Positions 18,943-29,261 of a stretch of DNA of 64,000 nucleotides are shown here, piece after piece. A program made the translations under genes and the position numbers. The notes below the pieces were generated by a model. That model saw nothing but the letters and a program-made list of their open reading frames with translations. It did no database searches and was not told the DNA's origin. Position 1 is the stretch's first letter. Each line of letters opens with the position of its first letter. Source of the DNA: Kiloniellales bacterium (GTDB lineage Bacteria; Pseudomonadota; Alphaproteobacteria; Kiloniellales; JAKSBE01); assembly GCA_030066685.1 (NCBI GenBank), contig JASJBF010000040.1:45593-109592 (forward strand), given 5' to 3'.

Positions 18943-19395
18943 ATGTCCAGAAGCCGCGGACGGCCGCCCAGCCAACGCCAGCTGCGCGTCGGCGAAGAGC
19001 TGCGTCACGCCCTTTCCGAAGTTCTCAGCGAGGCCCATCTGCGCGATCCGGACCTGGTCGAGGCCGCGATCACGGTCACCGAGGTCCGGCTCAGCCCGGA
19101 CCTGAAGAACGCGACCGCCTTCGTGATGCCCTTGGGCGGCGCCGACCTCGAGGTCAAGGTGGCCGCCCTGCGCCGCGCCGCGCCCTTTCTGCGCGGCGAG
19201 GTGGCGCGCCGGCTGAAGCTCCGCTTCACGCCGCGTCTCAGCTTCGAGCCGGACCTGTCCTTCGACGAGGCCGGGCGGATCGACGCCCTGCTGCGCGGCG
19301 ACCGGCTGCGCCGGGACCTCGAGGCTCCGGACCCGGAGGCCCCTGGACCGCAATCCGCGGACCCGGAGGCGGAGGAGGCCGATCGTGGGGCGTAG
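18943..19395 (+). CDS. rbfA: 30S ribosome-binding factor A
   Basis: 150 residues with the KH-like RbfA fold: RQLRVGEELRHALSEVL at the start, then VTEVRLSPDLKNATAFVMPLGG, and LRFTPRLSFEPDLSFDEAGRIDALL near residue 105-110 (quoted in part). It binds 16S rRNA late in 30S assembly and in cold shock. The last 25 residues are acidic and disordered. Its 3' end overlaps truB by 11 bases. Confidence 0.95.
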   Translation: MSRSRGRPPSQRQLRVGEELRHALSEVLSEAHLRDPDLVEAAITVTEVRLSPDLKNATAFVMPLGGADLEVKVAALRRAAPFLRGEVARRLKLRFTPRLSFEPDLSFDEAGRIDALLRGDRLRRDLEAPDPEAPGPQSADPEAEEADRGA

Positions 19396-20311
19396 GCGCC
19401 GCGGCCGGCCGGTCCACGGCTGGGTCGTGCTGGACAAGCCCGTCGGGGTCACCTCGACCCAGGCGGTCGGCCGGGTCCGCCGGATCTTCGACGCCCAGAA
19501 GGCGGGCCACGGCGGGACCCTGGACCCCCTGGCCAGCGGGATCCTGCCGATCGCCCTGGGCGAGGCCACCAAGACCGTGTCCTACGTCATGGCGGGCCTC
19601 AAGACCTACAGCTTCACCCTGCAGTGGGGGGCGGCCACCAGCACCGACGATGCCGAGGGCGAGGTCACAGCCCGCTCCGAGGTCCGGCCCGGCAGGGCGG
19701 AGATCGCCGCCGTCCTGCCGCGCTTCGAGGGCGAGATCGAGCAGGTGCCGCCGGCCTTCTCGGCGATCAAGGTGGCGGGCGAGCGGGCCTACGACCTGGC
19801 CCGCGACGGCGCCGCTCCGGATCTGGCGCCGCGGCCGATCACCATCGAGCGCCTCAGCCTGCTCGACTGTCCGGGTCCGGACCTGGCCCGCTTCGAGGTG
19901 GTCTCGGGCAAGGGCGCCTACATGCGGGCCCTGGCCCGGGACCTCGGCACCGCCCTGGGGACCCTGGCCCACATCCGGGAGCTGCGGCGCACCGCGGTTG
20001 GACCCTTCGCCGAGGCCGATTCGATTTCGCTGGCTTCTCTGGAGGCCCTCGGGCATAGTGCCGCCGCTTTCGAGCACCTTCTTCCGGTCGAGACCGCGCT
20101 GGACGACATCCCGGCCCTGGCCTTGACCGAGACCGAGGCGCAGCGGCTGCGGCTTGGACAAGCCGTATCCATGCTGGCCCGCGCAAACCGGGACCGCATT
20201 GCCGAACTCACCAATGGCGAGGTGATCTGCGCCATGGCCGGTGAGAAGCTGGTGGCCCTGGCACGCTACGAGGCGGGCGACCTGCACCCGGTGCGAGTCT
20301 TGAACCTGTAG
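19385..20311 (+). CDS. truB: tRNA pseudouridine(55) synthase
   Basis: 308 residues. [17 protein letters not shown] at the N terminus, then the catalytic-aspartate segment [19 protein letters not shown] (about residues 38-56), and [14 protein letters not shown] later, are the TruB signatures. TruB forms psi55 in the T-loop of tRNAs. It starts with GTG 19385, inside rbfA. rpsO follows 34 bases later. Confidence 0.96.
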   Translation: MGRRRRGRPVHGWVVLDKPVGVTSTQAVGRVRRIFDAQKAGHGGTLDPLASGILPIALGEATKTVSYVMAGLKTYSFTLQWGAATSTDDAEGEVTARSEVRPGRAEIAAVLPRFEGEIEQVPPAFSAIKVAGERAYDLARDGAAPDLAPRPITIERLSLLDCPGPDLARFEVVSGKGAYMRALARDLGTALGTLAHIRELRRTAVGPFAEADSISLASLEALGHSAAAFEHLLPVETALDDIPALALTETEAQRLRLGQAVSMLARANRDRIAELTNGEVICAMAGEKLVALARYEAGDLHPVRVLNL

Positions 20312-20345
20312 CCCCGCGGGGGCGAACGAGAGGACTGAAGACACG

Positions 20346-20615
20346 ATGTCGATTACGATGGAACGCAAGCAGGAGCTGATCGGCGAGTACGCCCAGAAGC
20401 AGGACGATACCGGGTCCCCCGAGGTCCAGGTCGCGATCCTGTCGGAGCGGATCAAGAACCTGACCGAGCACCTGCAGACCCACAAGAAGGACTTTCACTC
20501 GCGGCGCGGCCTGCTGGTCATGGTGGGTCAGCGGCGCCGTCTCTTGGACTACCTCAAGGGCAAGGACAAGAGCCGCTACGAGGGCCTGATCCAACGTCTG
20601 GGGCTGCGCCGCTAA
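20346..20615 (+). CDS. rpsO: 30S ribosomal protein S15
   Basis: 89 residues, the standard S15 length, with [33 protein letters not shown] and the C-terminal [20 protein letters not shown] block (quoted in separate pieces). S15 binds 16S rRNA helices 20-22 early in 30S assembly. The position before pnp is conserved in most proteobacteria, and S15 often represses its own translation. Confidence 0.97.
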   Translation: MSITMERKQELIGEYAQKQDDTGSPEVQVAILSERIKNLTEHLQTHKKDFHSRRGLLVMVGQRRRLLDYLKGKDKSRYEGLIQRLGLRR

Positions 20616-20756
20616 GGTGGCGCAGGGTCCAGACCGGCGGTGCGCGCACTCGGGCCCGACCCGCGGCGTGGCCGGCCGGCCCAGAGGAACCGCAGTCTTG
20701 GAACATCGCCAAAGTGGCCGGTGCGATGGGTATTCCGAAGCCGGGCCGACGCAAGG

Positions 20757-20771
20757 GGCGAAGATTTCGCC
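20757..20771 (+). promoter_or_regulatory. Hairpin in the pnp leader
   Basis: GGCGAA (20757-20762) and TTCGCC (20766-20771) form a six-pair stem with a three-base loop, within the 223-base rpsO-pnp gap. GGGGC before and GCCCC after the core extend the potential structure imperfectly. pnp of Escherichia coli is controlled by RNase III cleavage of its leader; a similar role here is inference. Confidence 0.4.
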
Positions 20772-20838
20772 GCGCCCCTTTCGCGGGTCCGGTGTGCAGT
20801 CATGAACAACCGGCCCAAGACCGTAAGGACTGAACGAC

Positions 20839-22980
20839 ATGTTCGATATTCATAGGAAAGAGATCACCTGGGGCGGGCGTCCGCTCGTCTTCGAGAGCGG
20901 GCGCATCGCGCGGCAGGCCGACGGCGCCGTGCTGGTCCGCTACGGCGAGACCATCGTGCTCTGCACGGTGGTTGGGGAGAAAGCGCCGCGTCCCGGCCTC
21001 GACTTCTTCCCGCTGACCGTCCACTACCAGGAGAAGACCTTCGCCGCCGGCAAGATTCCCGGCGGCTTTTTCAAGCGCGAAGGCCGGCCCAGCGAGAAGG
21101 AAGTCCTGACCTCGCGGCTGATCGACCGGCCGATCCGGCCGCTCTTCGCCGAGGGCTACAAGAACGAGACCCAGGTCATCTGCACCGTGCTCAGCCACGA
21201 CCTCGAGAACGATCCCGACATCGTGGCCATGATCGGCGCCTCGGCGGCTCTGACGATCTCCGGCATTCCCTTCCTCGGCCCGATCGGCGGCTGCCGGGTC
21301 GGCTACAAGGATGGCGAATACATCCTCAACCCGCTTCAGGCGGAGGTGCCCGAGTCCGACCTGGACCTCATCCTGGCCGGCACGCAGGAAGGCGTCCTGA
21401 TGGTCGAGTCCGAAGCCCAGGAGCTCTCGGAAGAGGTCATGCTCGGCGCCGTGGTCTTCGGCCACGAGCAGATGCAGCCGGTCATCGACGCGATCATCGA
21501 CCTGGCCGAGGCCTGCGCCAAGGAGCCCTGGGACCTGACCCCGCCGGCGCCCGAGGTCGAGACGGTGCGCGAGAAGTTCCAGGCCGAGTTTGGCGATAGC
21601 CTGGCGGAGGCCTACACCGAGGTCGACAAGATGACCCGGCGCGACAAGGTTGCCGCGGTCAAGGAAGAGGCGATGGCCTCCCTCGACGAAGAGGACGAGG
21701 CCTCGCTGGCCGTCGCCGGCGGCGTCTTCAAAGCGCTGGAAAGCGACATCGTCCGGGGCAGCATACTCAAGACCGGCAAGCGGATCGACGGCCGCACGAC
21801 CAGCGACGTCCGCCAGATCATCAGCGAGGTCGGCGTGCTGCCGCGGGCCCACGGCTCGGCGCTCTTCACCCGCGGCGAGACCCAGGCCTTCGTCACCACG
21901 ACCCTGGGCACGGGCCAGGACGAGCAGATCATGGACGCGCTGGAGGGCGAGTACCGCCAGCACTTCCTGCTGCACTACAACTTCCCGCCCTATTCGGTGG
22001 GCGAGGCGCGTCGCATGGCGCCTCCGGGGCGCCGCGAGATCGGCCACGGCAAGCTGGCCTGGCGGGCGATCCGGCCCCTGCTGCCCGAGAAGGAGGACTT
22101 CCCCTACACGATCCGCGTGGTCTCCGAGATCACCGAGTCCAACGGCTCCTCCTCCATGGCGACGGTCTGCGGCTCATCGCTGTCGCTGATGGACGCCGGC
22201 GTGCCGCTGCCGCGGCCGGTGGCGGGCATCGCCATGGGCCTGATCAAGGAAGGCGACGACTTCGCCGTGCTCTCCGACATCCTCGGCGACGAGGACCATC
22301 TGGGCGACATGGACTTCAAGGTCGCCGGCACCGATGCCGGCGTGACCTCGCTGCAGATGGACATCAAGATCACCTCGATCACCCGAGAGATCATGGAAGT
22401 CGCCCTGAACCAGGCGCGCGACGGCCGCCTTCACATCCTGGGCGAGATGGCCAAGGCCCTGACCCAGGCGCGCGAGGGCGTCTCCGACATGGCGCCGCGC
22501 ATCACCGTGATCACGGTGCCCAAGGACAAGATCCGCGAGGTCATCGGCACCGGCGGCAAGGTGATCCGGGAGATCTGCGAGACCACCGGCGCCAAGATCG
22601 ACATCGAGGACGACGGCACGGTCAAGGTGGCCGCGGTCGACAACGAGGCCTCCCAGAAGGCCATCGACTGGATCCGCTCGATCGTGGCGGAGCCCGAGAT
22701 CGGCGTGATCTACGAGGGCAAGGTCGTCAAGATCGTCGACTTCGGCGCCTTCGTAAACTTCCTCGGCGCCCGCGACGGCCTGGTGCACATCAGCGAGCTT
22801 GCGCCGCACCGGGTCAAGACCGTCAACGACGTCATCTCCGAAGGCGATATGGTCAAGGTCAAGTGCATCGGCATGGACGACCGCGGCAAGGTCAAACTGT
22901 CCATGAAGCGCGTGGACCAGGAGACCGGCGAGGATCTGGAAGCCGAGGACAAGGGCGGCGAGGCGGCCAAGGCCGGCTGA
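20839..22980 (+). CDS. pnp: Polyribonucleotide nucleotidyltransferase (PNPase)
   Basis: 713 residues: two RNase PH domains (about 1-230 and 320-550, with [15 protein letters not shown]), a KH domain (about 555-610, [20 protein letters not shown]) and an S1 domain (about 620-690, [17 protein letters not shown]). It is the phosphorolytic 3'-5' exoribonuclease of the degradosome. ATG 20839 is the start. The leader of 223 bases after rpsO is untranslated. Confidence 0.97.
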   Translation: MFDIHRKEITWGGRPLVFESGRIARQADGAVLVRYGETIVLCTVVGEKAPRPGLDFFPLTVHYQEKTFAAGKIPGGFFKREGRPSEKEVLTSRLIDRPIRPLFAEGYKNETQVICTVLSHDLENDPDIVAMIGASAALTISGIPFLGPIGGCRVGYKDGEYILNPLQAEVPESDLDLILAGTQEGVLMVESEAQELSEEVMLGAVVFGHEQMQPVIDAIIDLAEACAKEPWDLTPPAPEVETVREKFQAEFGDSLAEAYTEVDKMTRRDKVAAVKEEAMASLDEEDEASLAVAGGVFKALESDIVRGSILKTGKRIDGRTTSDVRQIISEVGVLPRAHGSALFTRGETQAFVTTTLGTGQDEQIMDALEGEYRQHFLLHYNFPPYSVGEARRMAPPGRREIGHGKLAWRAIRPLLPEKEDFPYTIRVVSEITESNGSSSMATVCGSSLSLMDAGVPLPRPVAGIAMGLIKEGDDFAVLSDILGDEDHLGDMDFKVAGTDAGVTSLQMDIKITSITREIMEVALNQARDGRLHILGEMAKALTQAREGVSDMAPRITVITVPKDKIREVIGTGGKVIREICETTGAKIDIEDDGTVKVAAVDNEASQKAIDWIRSIVAEPEIGVIYEGKVVKIVDFGAFVNFLGARDGLVHISELAPHRVKTVNDVISEGDMVKVKCIGMDDRGKVKLSMKRVDQETGEDLEAEDKGGEAAKAG

Positions 22981-23007
22981 CCGCCAGTCGAAGCGGGAGA
23001 GGCGGCC

Positions 23008-23778
23008 GTGACCGCGCCGCCGGCCCGCATCGCGCTTCCCAAGGTCATGGGGCACCGGGGCGTGGCCGCACGGGCGCCCGAGAACACCCTGGCCGGGCTG
23101 CGCGAAGCGGCCCGGCTCGGTCTGTCCTGGGTCGAGTTCGACGTCATGCTGACCCGGGACGCCGTCCCGGTGCTGTTTCACGACGAAACCCTGCGCCGGA
23201 CCACCGGCTGTCCGGGACGGATGGCCGAGACCGACTACGCCGCGGTCAAGGACCTGGACGCCGGCGCCGGATTCCATCCGAACTTCGCCGGCGCGCCGGT
23301 GCCGAGCCTGGAGCAGGCGGTCGAGGTTCTATTGACCGAGGGGCTGCGCCCCAACGTCGAGATCAAGCCGACGCCCGGCCGTGACGTCGAGACGGTCGAA
23401 CGGACGGTGGCGGTGCTCAAGGCGCTCTGGCCGAGGGACCGGCCGCCGCCGCTGTTCAGTTCCTACAGCACGATGAGCGTCGCGGCGGCCCGGGCCCTGG
23501 CGCCGAATTGGCCGCGGGCCCTGGTCGTCGACAGCATCCCGGCGCGGTGGCGCCGAACCCTCGAGGCCCTGGGATGCGCCTGTTTCCACGTTCACCATCG
23601 TCGGGGCAGCGAAAAGCTCTTCCGCGAGGTGCACGCGACCGGCTATGCCGTGTCCTGCTTTACCGTGAACCGGGAGCGGCGGGCGCGGACGCTTTTCGAA
23701 CGCGGCGTGGACTGCGTGATCACCGACGACCCGGAAGGGCTCGGTGCCGCCTGGCGGCCGGGCGAAACGCCGGCTTGA
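23008..23778 (+). CDS. ugpQ: Glycerophosphodiester phosphodiesterase
   Basis: 256 residues of the GDPD TIM barrel: catalytic His in [15 protein letters not shown] (about residues 13-27), [20 protein letters not shown] with metal ligands E/D and the second His (about 45-65), and VEIKPTP. It releases glycerol 3-phosphate from glycerophosphodiesters. There is no signal peptide, so it acts in the cytoplasm like UgpQ. Start GTG 23008, 27 bases after pnp; it converges on fabI with a gap of only 10 bases. Confidence 0.9.
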   Translation: MTAPPARIALPKVMGHRGVAARAPENTLAGLREAARLGLSWVEFDVMLTRDAVPVLFHDETLRRTTGCPGRMAETDYAAVKDLDAGAGFHPNFAGAPVPSLEQAVEVLLTEGLRPNVEIKPTPGRDVETVERTVAVLKALWPRDRPPPLFSSYSTMSVAAARALAPNWPRALVVDSIPARWRRTLEALGCACFHVHHRRGSEKLFREVHATGYAVSCFTVNRERRARTLFERGVDCVITDDPEGLGAAWRPGETPA

Positions 23779-23788
23779 CCTCTTCTTC

Positions 23789-24661
23789 CTAACCTTCGTC
23801 CCGGGTCAGGCGGGCCAGGGCCGGCATGCCCATGACGTGGTAGCCGCTGTCGACGTGGTGGACCTCGCCGGTGACGCCCTTGGAAAGGTCGCTCAGGAGG
23901 TAGAGGGCAGCGCCGCCGACTTCCTCCAGCTTGACGTTGCGGTTCAGGGGCGCGTGGTCGCGGCTCCAGTTGTAGACGAAGCGGGCGTCGGAAACCGCCG
24001 ACCCGGCCAGGGTCCGCATCGGCCCGGCCGAGATCGCGTTGACCCGGACCCCGCTCCCTCCGAGGTCGGCGGCGAGGTAGCGCACGCTCGCCTCCAGGGC
24101 GGCCTTGGCCACGCCCATGACGTTGTAGCTGGGCATGACCCGCTCGGCGCCCAGGTAGCTGAGCGTGATCAGGCTGCCGCCCTCGGGCATGCAGGCCGCG
24201 GCCCGGCGCGCTGCCGCCGTGAAGGAATAGCAGGAGATCGCCATGGTCCGGGCGAAGTTGGCCCGCGTGGTGTCGAGGTAGCGGCCCTTGAGCTCGGTCT
24301 TGTCCGAGAAGGCCACGGCGTGGACCAGGAAGTCCAGGGCGCCCCAGTCGCGCTCGACCGCCGAGAAGACCTCGTCCAGGTCCGCTTCGCGCTCGACGTC
24401 GCAGGGCAGGACCAGCTTCGAGCTAAGCGACTCCGCCAGCGGCTTGACCCGCCGGCCGAAGGCATCGCCCTGGTAGGTGAAGGCCAGCTTCGCGCCCTGC
24501 GCGTGGGCGGCCGTGGCGATGCCCCAGGCGATGGAGTGGTCGTTGGCGACGCCCATCACCAGCCCGCGGCGGCCGGCCAGCAGGCCCTGCGCCTCGCTGC
24601 CGCTGTCCGACCCCGCCTGCTCCGCCAATGCCGCTTTCGGAGTTTCGTTCGCCGCCGTCAT
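23789..24661 (-). CDS. fabI: Enoyl-[acyl-carrier-protein] reductase (NADH)
   Basis: 290 residues. NAD site [17 protein letters not shown] (about residues 33-49), and the FabI active-site pattern Tyr-x6-Lys in [13 protein letters not shown]. It reduces enoyl-ACP in the last step of fatty acid elongation and is the triclosan target type. The N-terminal 25 residues are extra and low-complexity; a later start is possible. The ATG overlaps the fabB stop by four bases, so fabA-fabB-fabI are one operon. Confidence 0.95.
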   Translation of the reverse strand: MTAANETPKAALAEQAGSDSGSEAQGLLAGRRGLVMGVANDHSIAWGIATAAHAQGAKLAFTYQGDAFGRRVKPLAESLSSKLVLPCDVEREADLDEVFSAVERDWGALDFLVHAVAFSDKTELKGRYLDTTRANFARTMAISCYSFTAAARRAAACMPEGGSLITLSYLGAERVMPSYNVMGVAKAALEASVRYLAADLGGSGVRVNAISAGPMRTLAGSAVSDARFVYNWSRDHAPLNRNVKLEEVGGAALYLLSDLSKGVTGEVHHVDSGYHVMGMPALARLTRDEG

Positions 24662-25881
24662 GATTCGAACCGTTTGAAGGCCAGGGTGCAGTTGGTTCCG
24701 CCGAAGCCGAAGGAATTGGAGATCACGCAGCTCAACTGGACGTTGTCTTCCAGCTCCCGCACCACTGGCATACCCTCGGCCTCCGGGTCAAGGTCGTCGA
24801 TGTTGGCGGAGGCCGAAATGAAGCCTCGATCCATCATCAGGAGGGCGTAGATCGCTTCGTTGACGCCGGCGGCACCCAGGGCATGGCCGGTCAGCGATTT
24901 CGTCGAGTTGATCTTGGGCAGCCGCTCGCCGAAGACCTCCTTCAGCGCGCGCAGTTCGACCACGTCGCCGATCGGCGTCGAGGTGCCATGGGTGTTGACG
25001 TACTCGACTGGCGTGTTGCCGATGCCGCTCAGGGCCTGGCGCATGCAGCGGATCGCGCCATCGCCCGAGGGTTGCACCATGTCGAAGCCGTCGGAGGTCG
25101 CCCCGTAGCCGACCAGCTCGCCGTAGATCTTGGCGCCGCGGGCGCGGGCATGCTCCAGTTCCTCGAGCACGACGACCCCGCCGCCACCGGCGATGACGAA
25201 GCCGTCGCGCGCGGTGTCGAAGGGGCGGGAGGCCGCCTCAGGCCGGTCGTTGAAGCCCGAGGACATGGCCGGCATCGCGTCGAAGAGCACCGAGAGGGTC
25301 CAGTGCAGCTCCTCGCCGCCGCCGGCGAAGACGATATCCTGCTTGTCCCACTGAATCAGCTCGGCGCCGTTGCCGATGCAGTGCGCCGAGGTCGAGCAGG
25401 CCGAGGAGATCGAGTAGCTCGGGCCCTTGATCTTGAACCAGGTCGACAGGGTCGCCGAGTTGGTGCTCGACATGGTGCGTGGCACCATGTAGGGCCCGAC
25501 CCGCCTGGAGGAGCCCTTCTCGCGCAGCAGGTCGGCGGCCTTGACCTGATTCTGGGTCGAAGGGCCCCCGGAGCCCATGATCAGCCCGGTCCGCTCGTTG
25601 GAGACATCGGCCTCGGTCAGGCCGGCGTCCGCGATCGCCTCTTTCATGGCCACGAAGTTGTAGGCGGCGCCGTCGCCCATGAAGCGGCGCGCCTTGCGGT
25701 CGACCGCGGCGTCGAGGTCGAGCTTGACCGTGCCGTGGACCTGGCTGCGGAAGCCCAGGTCGGCGTATTCCTGGCTGAACTCGATGCCGGAGCGGCCGTC
25801 GCGCAGCGACTGGACCACCTCTTCCTTGTTGTTGCCGATGCTGGAGACGATGCCCAGCCCGGTGATCACGACGCGGCGCAT
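24658..25881 (-). CDS. fabB: 3-oxoacyl-[acyl-carrier-protein] synthase I
   Basis: 407 residues of the thiolase fold: catalytic Cys in [15 protein letters not shown] (about residues 158-172), His in [11 protein letters not shown] and [12 protein letters not shown]. FabB is needed to elongate the cis-3-decenoyl-ACP made by FabA, so the pair sets the level of unsaturated fatty acids. It begins at ATG 25881, 13 bases after fabA. Confidence 0.95.
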   Translation of the reverse strand: MRRVVITGLGIVSSIGNNKEEVVQSLRDGRSGIEFSQEYADLGFRSQVHGTVKLDLDAAVDRKARRFMGDGAAYNFVAMKEAIADAGLTEADVSNERTGLIMGSGGPSTQNQVKAADLLREKGSSRRVGPYMVPRTMSSTNSATLSTWFKIKGPSYSISSACSTSAHCIGNGAELIQWDKQDIVFAGGGEELHWTLSVLFDAMPAMSSGFNDRPEAASRPFDTARDGFVIAGGGGVVVLEELEHARARGAKIYGELVGYGATSDGFDMVQPSGDGAIRCMRQALSGIGNTPVEYVNTHGTSTPIGDVVELRALKEVFGERLPKINSTKSLTGHALGAAGVNEAIYALLMMDRGFISASANIDDLDPEAEGMPVVRELEDNVQLSCVISNSFGFGGTNCTLAFKRFES

Positions 25882-25894
25882 AAGGTGTTCCGAT

Positions 25895-26413
25895 TCAGGC
25901 GGTTTCGGGTTCGGCGACGAGGATGACCTTCAAGTCCTTGGCCTCGTAGACCGGCTTGCCGTCGATCTTCATGATTCCGTCGGCAATGCCGAGGACCAGC
26001 TTGCGAAGGATGACACGCTTGAGATTGAGATGATAGGTCAGCTTCTTCGCGCCCGGCAGGACCTCTCCGAAAAACTTGACCTCGCCCACGCCTCTGGCTC
26101 GGCCGCGGCCCGGCGCGCCCAGCCAGCCCAGGAAGAACCCGACCAGTTGCCAAAGGGCATCCAGACCGAGACAGCCCGGCATGATCGGGTCGTTTTCGAA
26201 ATGGCAGCCGAAGAACCACATGTCCGGCTTCAGGTCGAGCTCGGCGATGATCTCGCCCTTGCCGTGCTCCCCGCCCTTGTCGGTGATCCTGACGATGCGG
26301 TCCAGCATCAGCATCGGCGGCAGGGGCAGGCGGGCATTGCCCGGCCCGAAGAGCTTGCCATGAGCGCAGGCGATGAGATCTTCGTAGGTATAGCTGTTCT
26401 TGCGTTCGTCCAC
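25895..26413 (-). CDS. fabA: 3-hydroxydecanoyl-[acyl-carrier-protein] dehydratase/isomerase
   Basis: FabA hot-dog fold with catalytic His and Asp in [20 protein letters not shown]. FabA dehydrates 3-hydroxydecanoyl-ACP and isomerises the double bond, starting unsaturated fatty acid synthesis. The frame is open to TTG 26500, but I choose GTG 26413: it gives 172 residues beginning [20 protein letters not shown], the usual FabA N terminus and length, and the longer start would lie inside the promoter at 26481-26507. First gene of fabABI, divergent from irr. Confidence 0.93.
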   Translation of the reverse strand: MDERKNSYTYEDLIACAHGKLFGPGNARLPLPPMLMLDRIVRITDKGGEHGKGEIIAELDLKPDMWFFGCHFENDPIMPGCLGLDALWQLVGFFLGWLGAPGRGRARGVGEVKFFGEVLPGAKKLTYHLNLKRVILRKLVLGIADGIMKIDGKPVYEAKDLKVILVAEPETA

Positions 26414-26480
26414 TGCTTCGATCCAATAGCCCCGCGCCAATTCTCCACCGGCCGGAGCCGCGCACGATCCGACAGGGCCC

Positions 26481-26507
26481 ACTATAATATAGTCGGCCAA
26501 AGGTCAA
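26481..26507 (-). promoter_or_regulatory. Promoter of fabA-fabB-fabI
   Basis: On the minus strand TTGACC (26507-26502) is followed after 15 bases by TATAGT (26486-26481). The local sequence is the only AT-rich stretch upstream of fabA. A transcript from here would have a leader of roughly 60 bases before GTG 26413. The remainder of the 308-base fabA-irr gap holds the irr promoter region (TACTAT at 26707-26712 just before the ATG) and no gene. Confidence 0.5.
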
Positions 26508-26721
26508 GCAAACAGCTTGCCCTGCTCGGCGCCCTCCGGTCTCCGTCCACCGCGCGCTTTGCGATAGGGCCTTGCATCCGCCGTCCGGACGCCCAGATCC
26601 CTTGGCTGTCGGCCAAGCCCGACCTGGGCCTAGGGACTTATGATTAAAGAGGTTCCAAGAATCGCCAGAGCTTTATGAAATTAGACCTTTCTTCTTTCCG
26701 CGGTGTTACTATATTAGCGCC

Positions 26722-27144
26722 ATGAAGCGAACCCGACCCTACAGCGGTCTGATCGACCGCCTGAAGCAGGCTGGCATGCGGCCGACCCGGCAGCGGCTGG
26801 CCCTGGCTCGGTTGCTGTTCGACAGCGGCGACCGGCACCTCTCCGCCGAGCAGCTCCACGGCGAAGCGCTCGGCGCCGACGTGCGCGTCTCGCTGGCCAC
26901 GGTCTACAACACCCTGCATCAGTTCACCCGTGCCGGACTGCTGCGTGAGGTCGTGGTCGAAGCCGGGCGCTCCTATTTCGATACCAACACCAGCGACCAC
27001 CACCATTTCTTCTTCGAAGCGACCGGTGAGCTCCGGGATATCCCCGGTGACTCGATCCGGCTTCCGGGCCTCCCCACCCCGCCCGAAGGGGCACGGGTGA
27101 AGCGCGTCGACGTCGTGATTCGGCTCGAAGACGACGCCAAGTAA
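26722..27144 (+). CDS. irr: Iron response regulator Irr (Fur family)
   Basis: 140 residues: Fur-type winged helix (MRPTRQRLALARLLF, SLATVYNTLHQFTRAGLL) followed by the metal/haem segment SDHHHFFFEATGEL. The three consecutive histidines are the mark of Irr, which in alphaproteobacteria is stable when haem or iron is scarce and then represses iron-using genes and activates uptake. The gene lies between fabABI and the rubrerythrin operon. The -10-like TACTAT or TATATT is only about 10 bases upstream of the ATG, so the message may be almost leaderless. Confidence 0.92.
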   Translation: MKRTRPYSGLIDRLKQAGMRPTRQRLALARLLFDSGDRHLSAEQLHGEALGADVRVSLATVYNTLHQFTRAGLLREVVVEAGRSYFDTNTSDHHHFFFEATGELRDIPGDSIRLPGLPTPPEGARVKRVDVVIRLEDDAK

Positions 27145-27175
27145 TTCCTCTATATTCGAGATTTAAGTTTTTTTC

Positions 27176-27188
27176 TGGAATCATTCCA
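27176..27188 (+). promoter_or_regulatory. Irr-box-like palindrome upstream of rubrerythrin
   Basis: TGGAAT and ATTCCA flank a single C (27176-27188), a perfect dyad directly upstream of the -35 box. With its flanks it resembles the iron control element of alphaproteobacteria (TTTAGAA...TTCTAAA type), with A to G changes in both arms. The irr gene is the neighbour on the left. Binding by Irr is inference. Confidence 0.5.
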
Positions 27189-27193
27189 ATCCG

Positions 27194-27222
27194 TTGACAA
27201 GAACTCTTCGTACAGCTATCTA
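27194..27222 (+). promoter_or_regulatory. Sigma70-type promoter of the rubrerythrin operon
   Basis: TTGACA (27194-27199) and TATCTA (27217-27222) are separated by exactly 17 bases. This is one of the two best promoter matches in the window. The start codon is about 107 bases after the -10 box. Confidence 0.7.
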
Positions 27223-27328
27223 GGGTTTAGGTTCGGGATCAGGGATCGCGCCGCCGGCGCGCCAAGCCGTCCTAGGTCTTGGCCTCAAACCCCTCAAGAA
27301 TGAAGACGACGGCTGACAGGAGAGTTTG

Positions 27329-27748
27329 ATGTCGCTCAAGGATTCCAAGACAGAGCAGAATCTCAAAGACGCCTTTGCCGGCGAGAGCATGGCCAACCGG
27401 CGCTACCTCTATTTCGCCCAGAAGGCGGACGTGGAAGGCTACAACGACGTTGCCGCGGTCTTCCGTTCGACCGCCGAGGGCGAGACCGGCCATGCCCACG
27501 GCCACCTTCAGTTCCTCGAAGAGGTCGGGGATCCCGCGACCGGCGAGCCGATCGGCGGCACCGACAAGAACCTCAAGGCCGCGATCGCCGGCGAGACCCA
27601 CGAATACACCGACATGTATCCCGGCATGGCCCGGACCGCGCGGGAAGAGGGCTTCGACGAGATCGCCGACTGGTTCGAGACCCTGGCCAAGGCCGAAAAG
27701 AGCCACGCCGGGCGCTTCCAGAAGGCCCTCGAAACCCTTAACGACTGA
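27329..27748 (+). CDS. Rubrerythrin (ferritin-like diiron domain only)
   Basis: 139 residues with the diiron ligands of rubrerythrin: E in [15 protein letters not shown] (about 11-25), E-x2-H in [12 protein letters not shown] in [14 protein letters not shown] and E-x2-H in [10 protein letters not shown]. The C-terminal rubredoxin domain of classical rubrerythrins is absent, so electrons must come from another protein; the Fe-S protein encoded next is a candidate. Rubrerythrins reduce hydrogen peroxide. ATG 27329 has AGGAGAG at 27318-27324 upstream. Its promoter carries an Irr-box-like palindrome. Confidence 0.9.
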   Translation: MSLKDSKTEQNLKDAFAGESMANRRYLYFAQKADVEGYNDVAAVFRSTAEGETGHAHGHLQFLEEVGDPATGEPIGGTDKNLKAAIAGETHEYTDMYPGMARTAREEGFDEIADWFETLAKAEKSHAGRFQKALETLND

Positions 27749-27779
27749 GCGCGTTTCGGATCCGTCCGAACGAGGGCGA

Positions 27780-27813
27780 CGGAAGGCTCTCCCGGAAGCG
27801 GTGAGGCCTTCCG
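27780..27813 (+). repeat. Hairpin between rubrerythrin and the Fe-S protein gene
   Basis: CGGAAGGC (27780-27787) pairs with GCCTTCCG (27806-27813) across an 18-base loop. It lies in the 140-base gap and could limit read-through or stabilise the upstream message, so that more rubrerythrin than Fe-S protein is made. Confidence 0.5.
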
Positions 27814-27888
27814 CCGCCCCCTCGGCTCGACCTCCGGGGCCTCTCGCTCCACCGACCGACCGCTTTCTCAGACACGAGGACGACAGGC

Positions 27889-29232
27889 ATGCGCGAAGGG
27901 AGCCTCGAAGCCCCGACCCGCCACCCCATCGACTGGCAGAACCCGGCGTTCACCGATCCCGCGGCCATTGACGCCGAACTGCGCCGCGTCTTCGACGTCT
28001 GCCACGGTTGCCGACGCTGCTTCAATCTCTGCGAATCGTTTCCCCGGCTCTTCGACCTGATCGACGAGTCCGAGACCGGCGAGCTGGACAGCGTCGACAG
28101 CAAGGACTTCAAGCCGGTCGTAGACGCTTGCACGCTCTGCGACATGTGCTTTATGGCGTACTGTCCCTACGTGCCGCCGCACGAATTCAATCTCGATTTT
28201 CCGCACCTGATGCTGCGCTACCGGGTCGCGGAGCAACAGGCCGGCAAGGTGCCCTTCGGCCAGCGCCAGCTCACCAAGACCGACCGCAACGGCAAACTTG
28301 CCGCTATGGCGCCGGGCCTGTGCAACTGGGCGGGCGATCGCGAGAACCGCGTGACCCGGCCCTTGCTCGAGAAAGCGGCGGAGGTGCATCGCGACGCTGC
28401 GCTACCGAAGTTCCACGGCCGCACCTTCGCTTTGCGGGACAAGAAGGAGCCGCCGACGGTCAACCGCGAGGCGCCGGGCTTCGGGCGCAAGGCGGTGCTC
28501 TACGCCACCTGCTTCGTCAACTACAACAATCCGGACATCGGCATGGCCGCTCGGTCGGTCCTCGCCCACAACGGCGTCGAGACCCGGGTCGTCTACCCGC
28601 AGTGCTGCGGCATGCCGCAGCTCGAGCAGGGCGACATCGCCAAGGTCGCCGAATCGGCGCGGCGGGTCTCCGAGGAGCTGCTGCGCCACGTCGACGAGGG
28701 CTTCGACGTCGTGGCCCTGGTGCCGTCCTGCGCCCTGATGCTGAAGTTCGAGTGGCCTCTGATCCTGCCCCACGAGGTCAACGTGAAGCGCCTGTCCCAG
28801 GCGACCTTCGACGTCAGCGAGTACGTCGTGGACATCGCCCGCCGGGAAGGCCTGGCCGACGGCCTCAAGCCCTTGCCGGGCGGGGTAGCGCTGCATTTGG
28901 CCTGCCACGCCCGGGCCCAGAACATGGGACCTAAGGCGGCCGAGATGCTGCGGCTGATTCCGGAGGCCGACCTGCAGGTGGTGGAGCGCTGTTCGGGCCA
29001 CGGCGGCTCCTGGGGGATCATGAAGGACAACTTCGAAGCCGCCCTCAAGGTCGGCCGGACCGCGGCGCGCCAGGCGGGGACCAGCGGCAAGGCCTACGTG
29101 GCGTCGGAATGCCCCCTTGCCGGCGATCACATCCTGCAGGGCATCGAGCGCCTCAAGGCCGACAACAAGGTCGAGGTGACCCAGGCCGAACATCCGATCG
29201 CGCTCCTGGCCAAGGCCTACGGCTTGGTCTGA
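27889..29232 (+). CDS. Soluble heterodisulfide reductase/GlpC-like Fe-S protein with two CCG-type domains
   Basis: 447 residues without membrane segments. Two Fe4S4 motifs lie at C38-x2-C41-x2-C44-x3-C48 (CHGCRRCFNLC) and C81-x2-C84-x2-C87-x4-C92 (CTLCDMCFMAYCP). Two cysteine-rich (CCG) domains follow: ATCFVNYNNP...YPQCCGMPQ, and LACHARAQNMG...CSGHGGSWG, where the second has Ser in place of the second Cys of CCG. The family passes electrons between quinones, thiols or other Fe-S proteins. Between rubrerythrin and DUF3501 it is probably the reductant of the rubrerythrin; that is inference. The exact reaction is unknown. Confidence 0.85.
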   Translation: MREGSLEAPTRHPIDWQNPAFTDPAAIDAELRRVFDVCHGCRRCFNLCESFPRLFDLIDESETGELDSVDSKDFKPVVDACTLCDMCFMAYCPYVPPHEFNLDFPHLMLRYRVAEQQAGKVPFGQRQLTKTDRNGKLAAMAPGLCNWAGDRENRVTRPLLEKAAEVHRDAALPKFHGRTFALRDKKEPPTVNREAPGFGRKAVLYATCFVNYNNPDIGMAARSVLAHNGVETRVVYPQCCGMPQLEQGDIAKVAESARRVSEELLRHVDEGFDVVALVPSCALMLKFEWPLILPHEVNVKRLSQATFDVSEYVVDIARREGLADGLKPLPGGVALHLACHARAQNMGPKAAEMLRLIPEADLQVVERCSGHGGSWGIMKDNFEAALKVGRTAARQAGTSGKAYVASECPLAGDHILQGIERLKADNKVEVTQAEHPIALLAKAYGLV

Positions 29233-29261
29233 AAGGAACCCTCCAGAACCTCGGGAACAAG

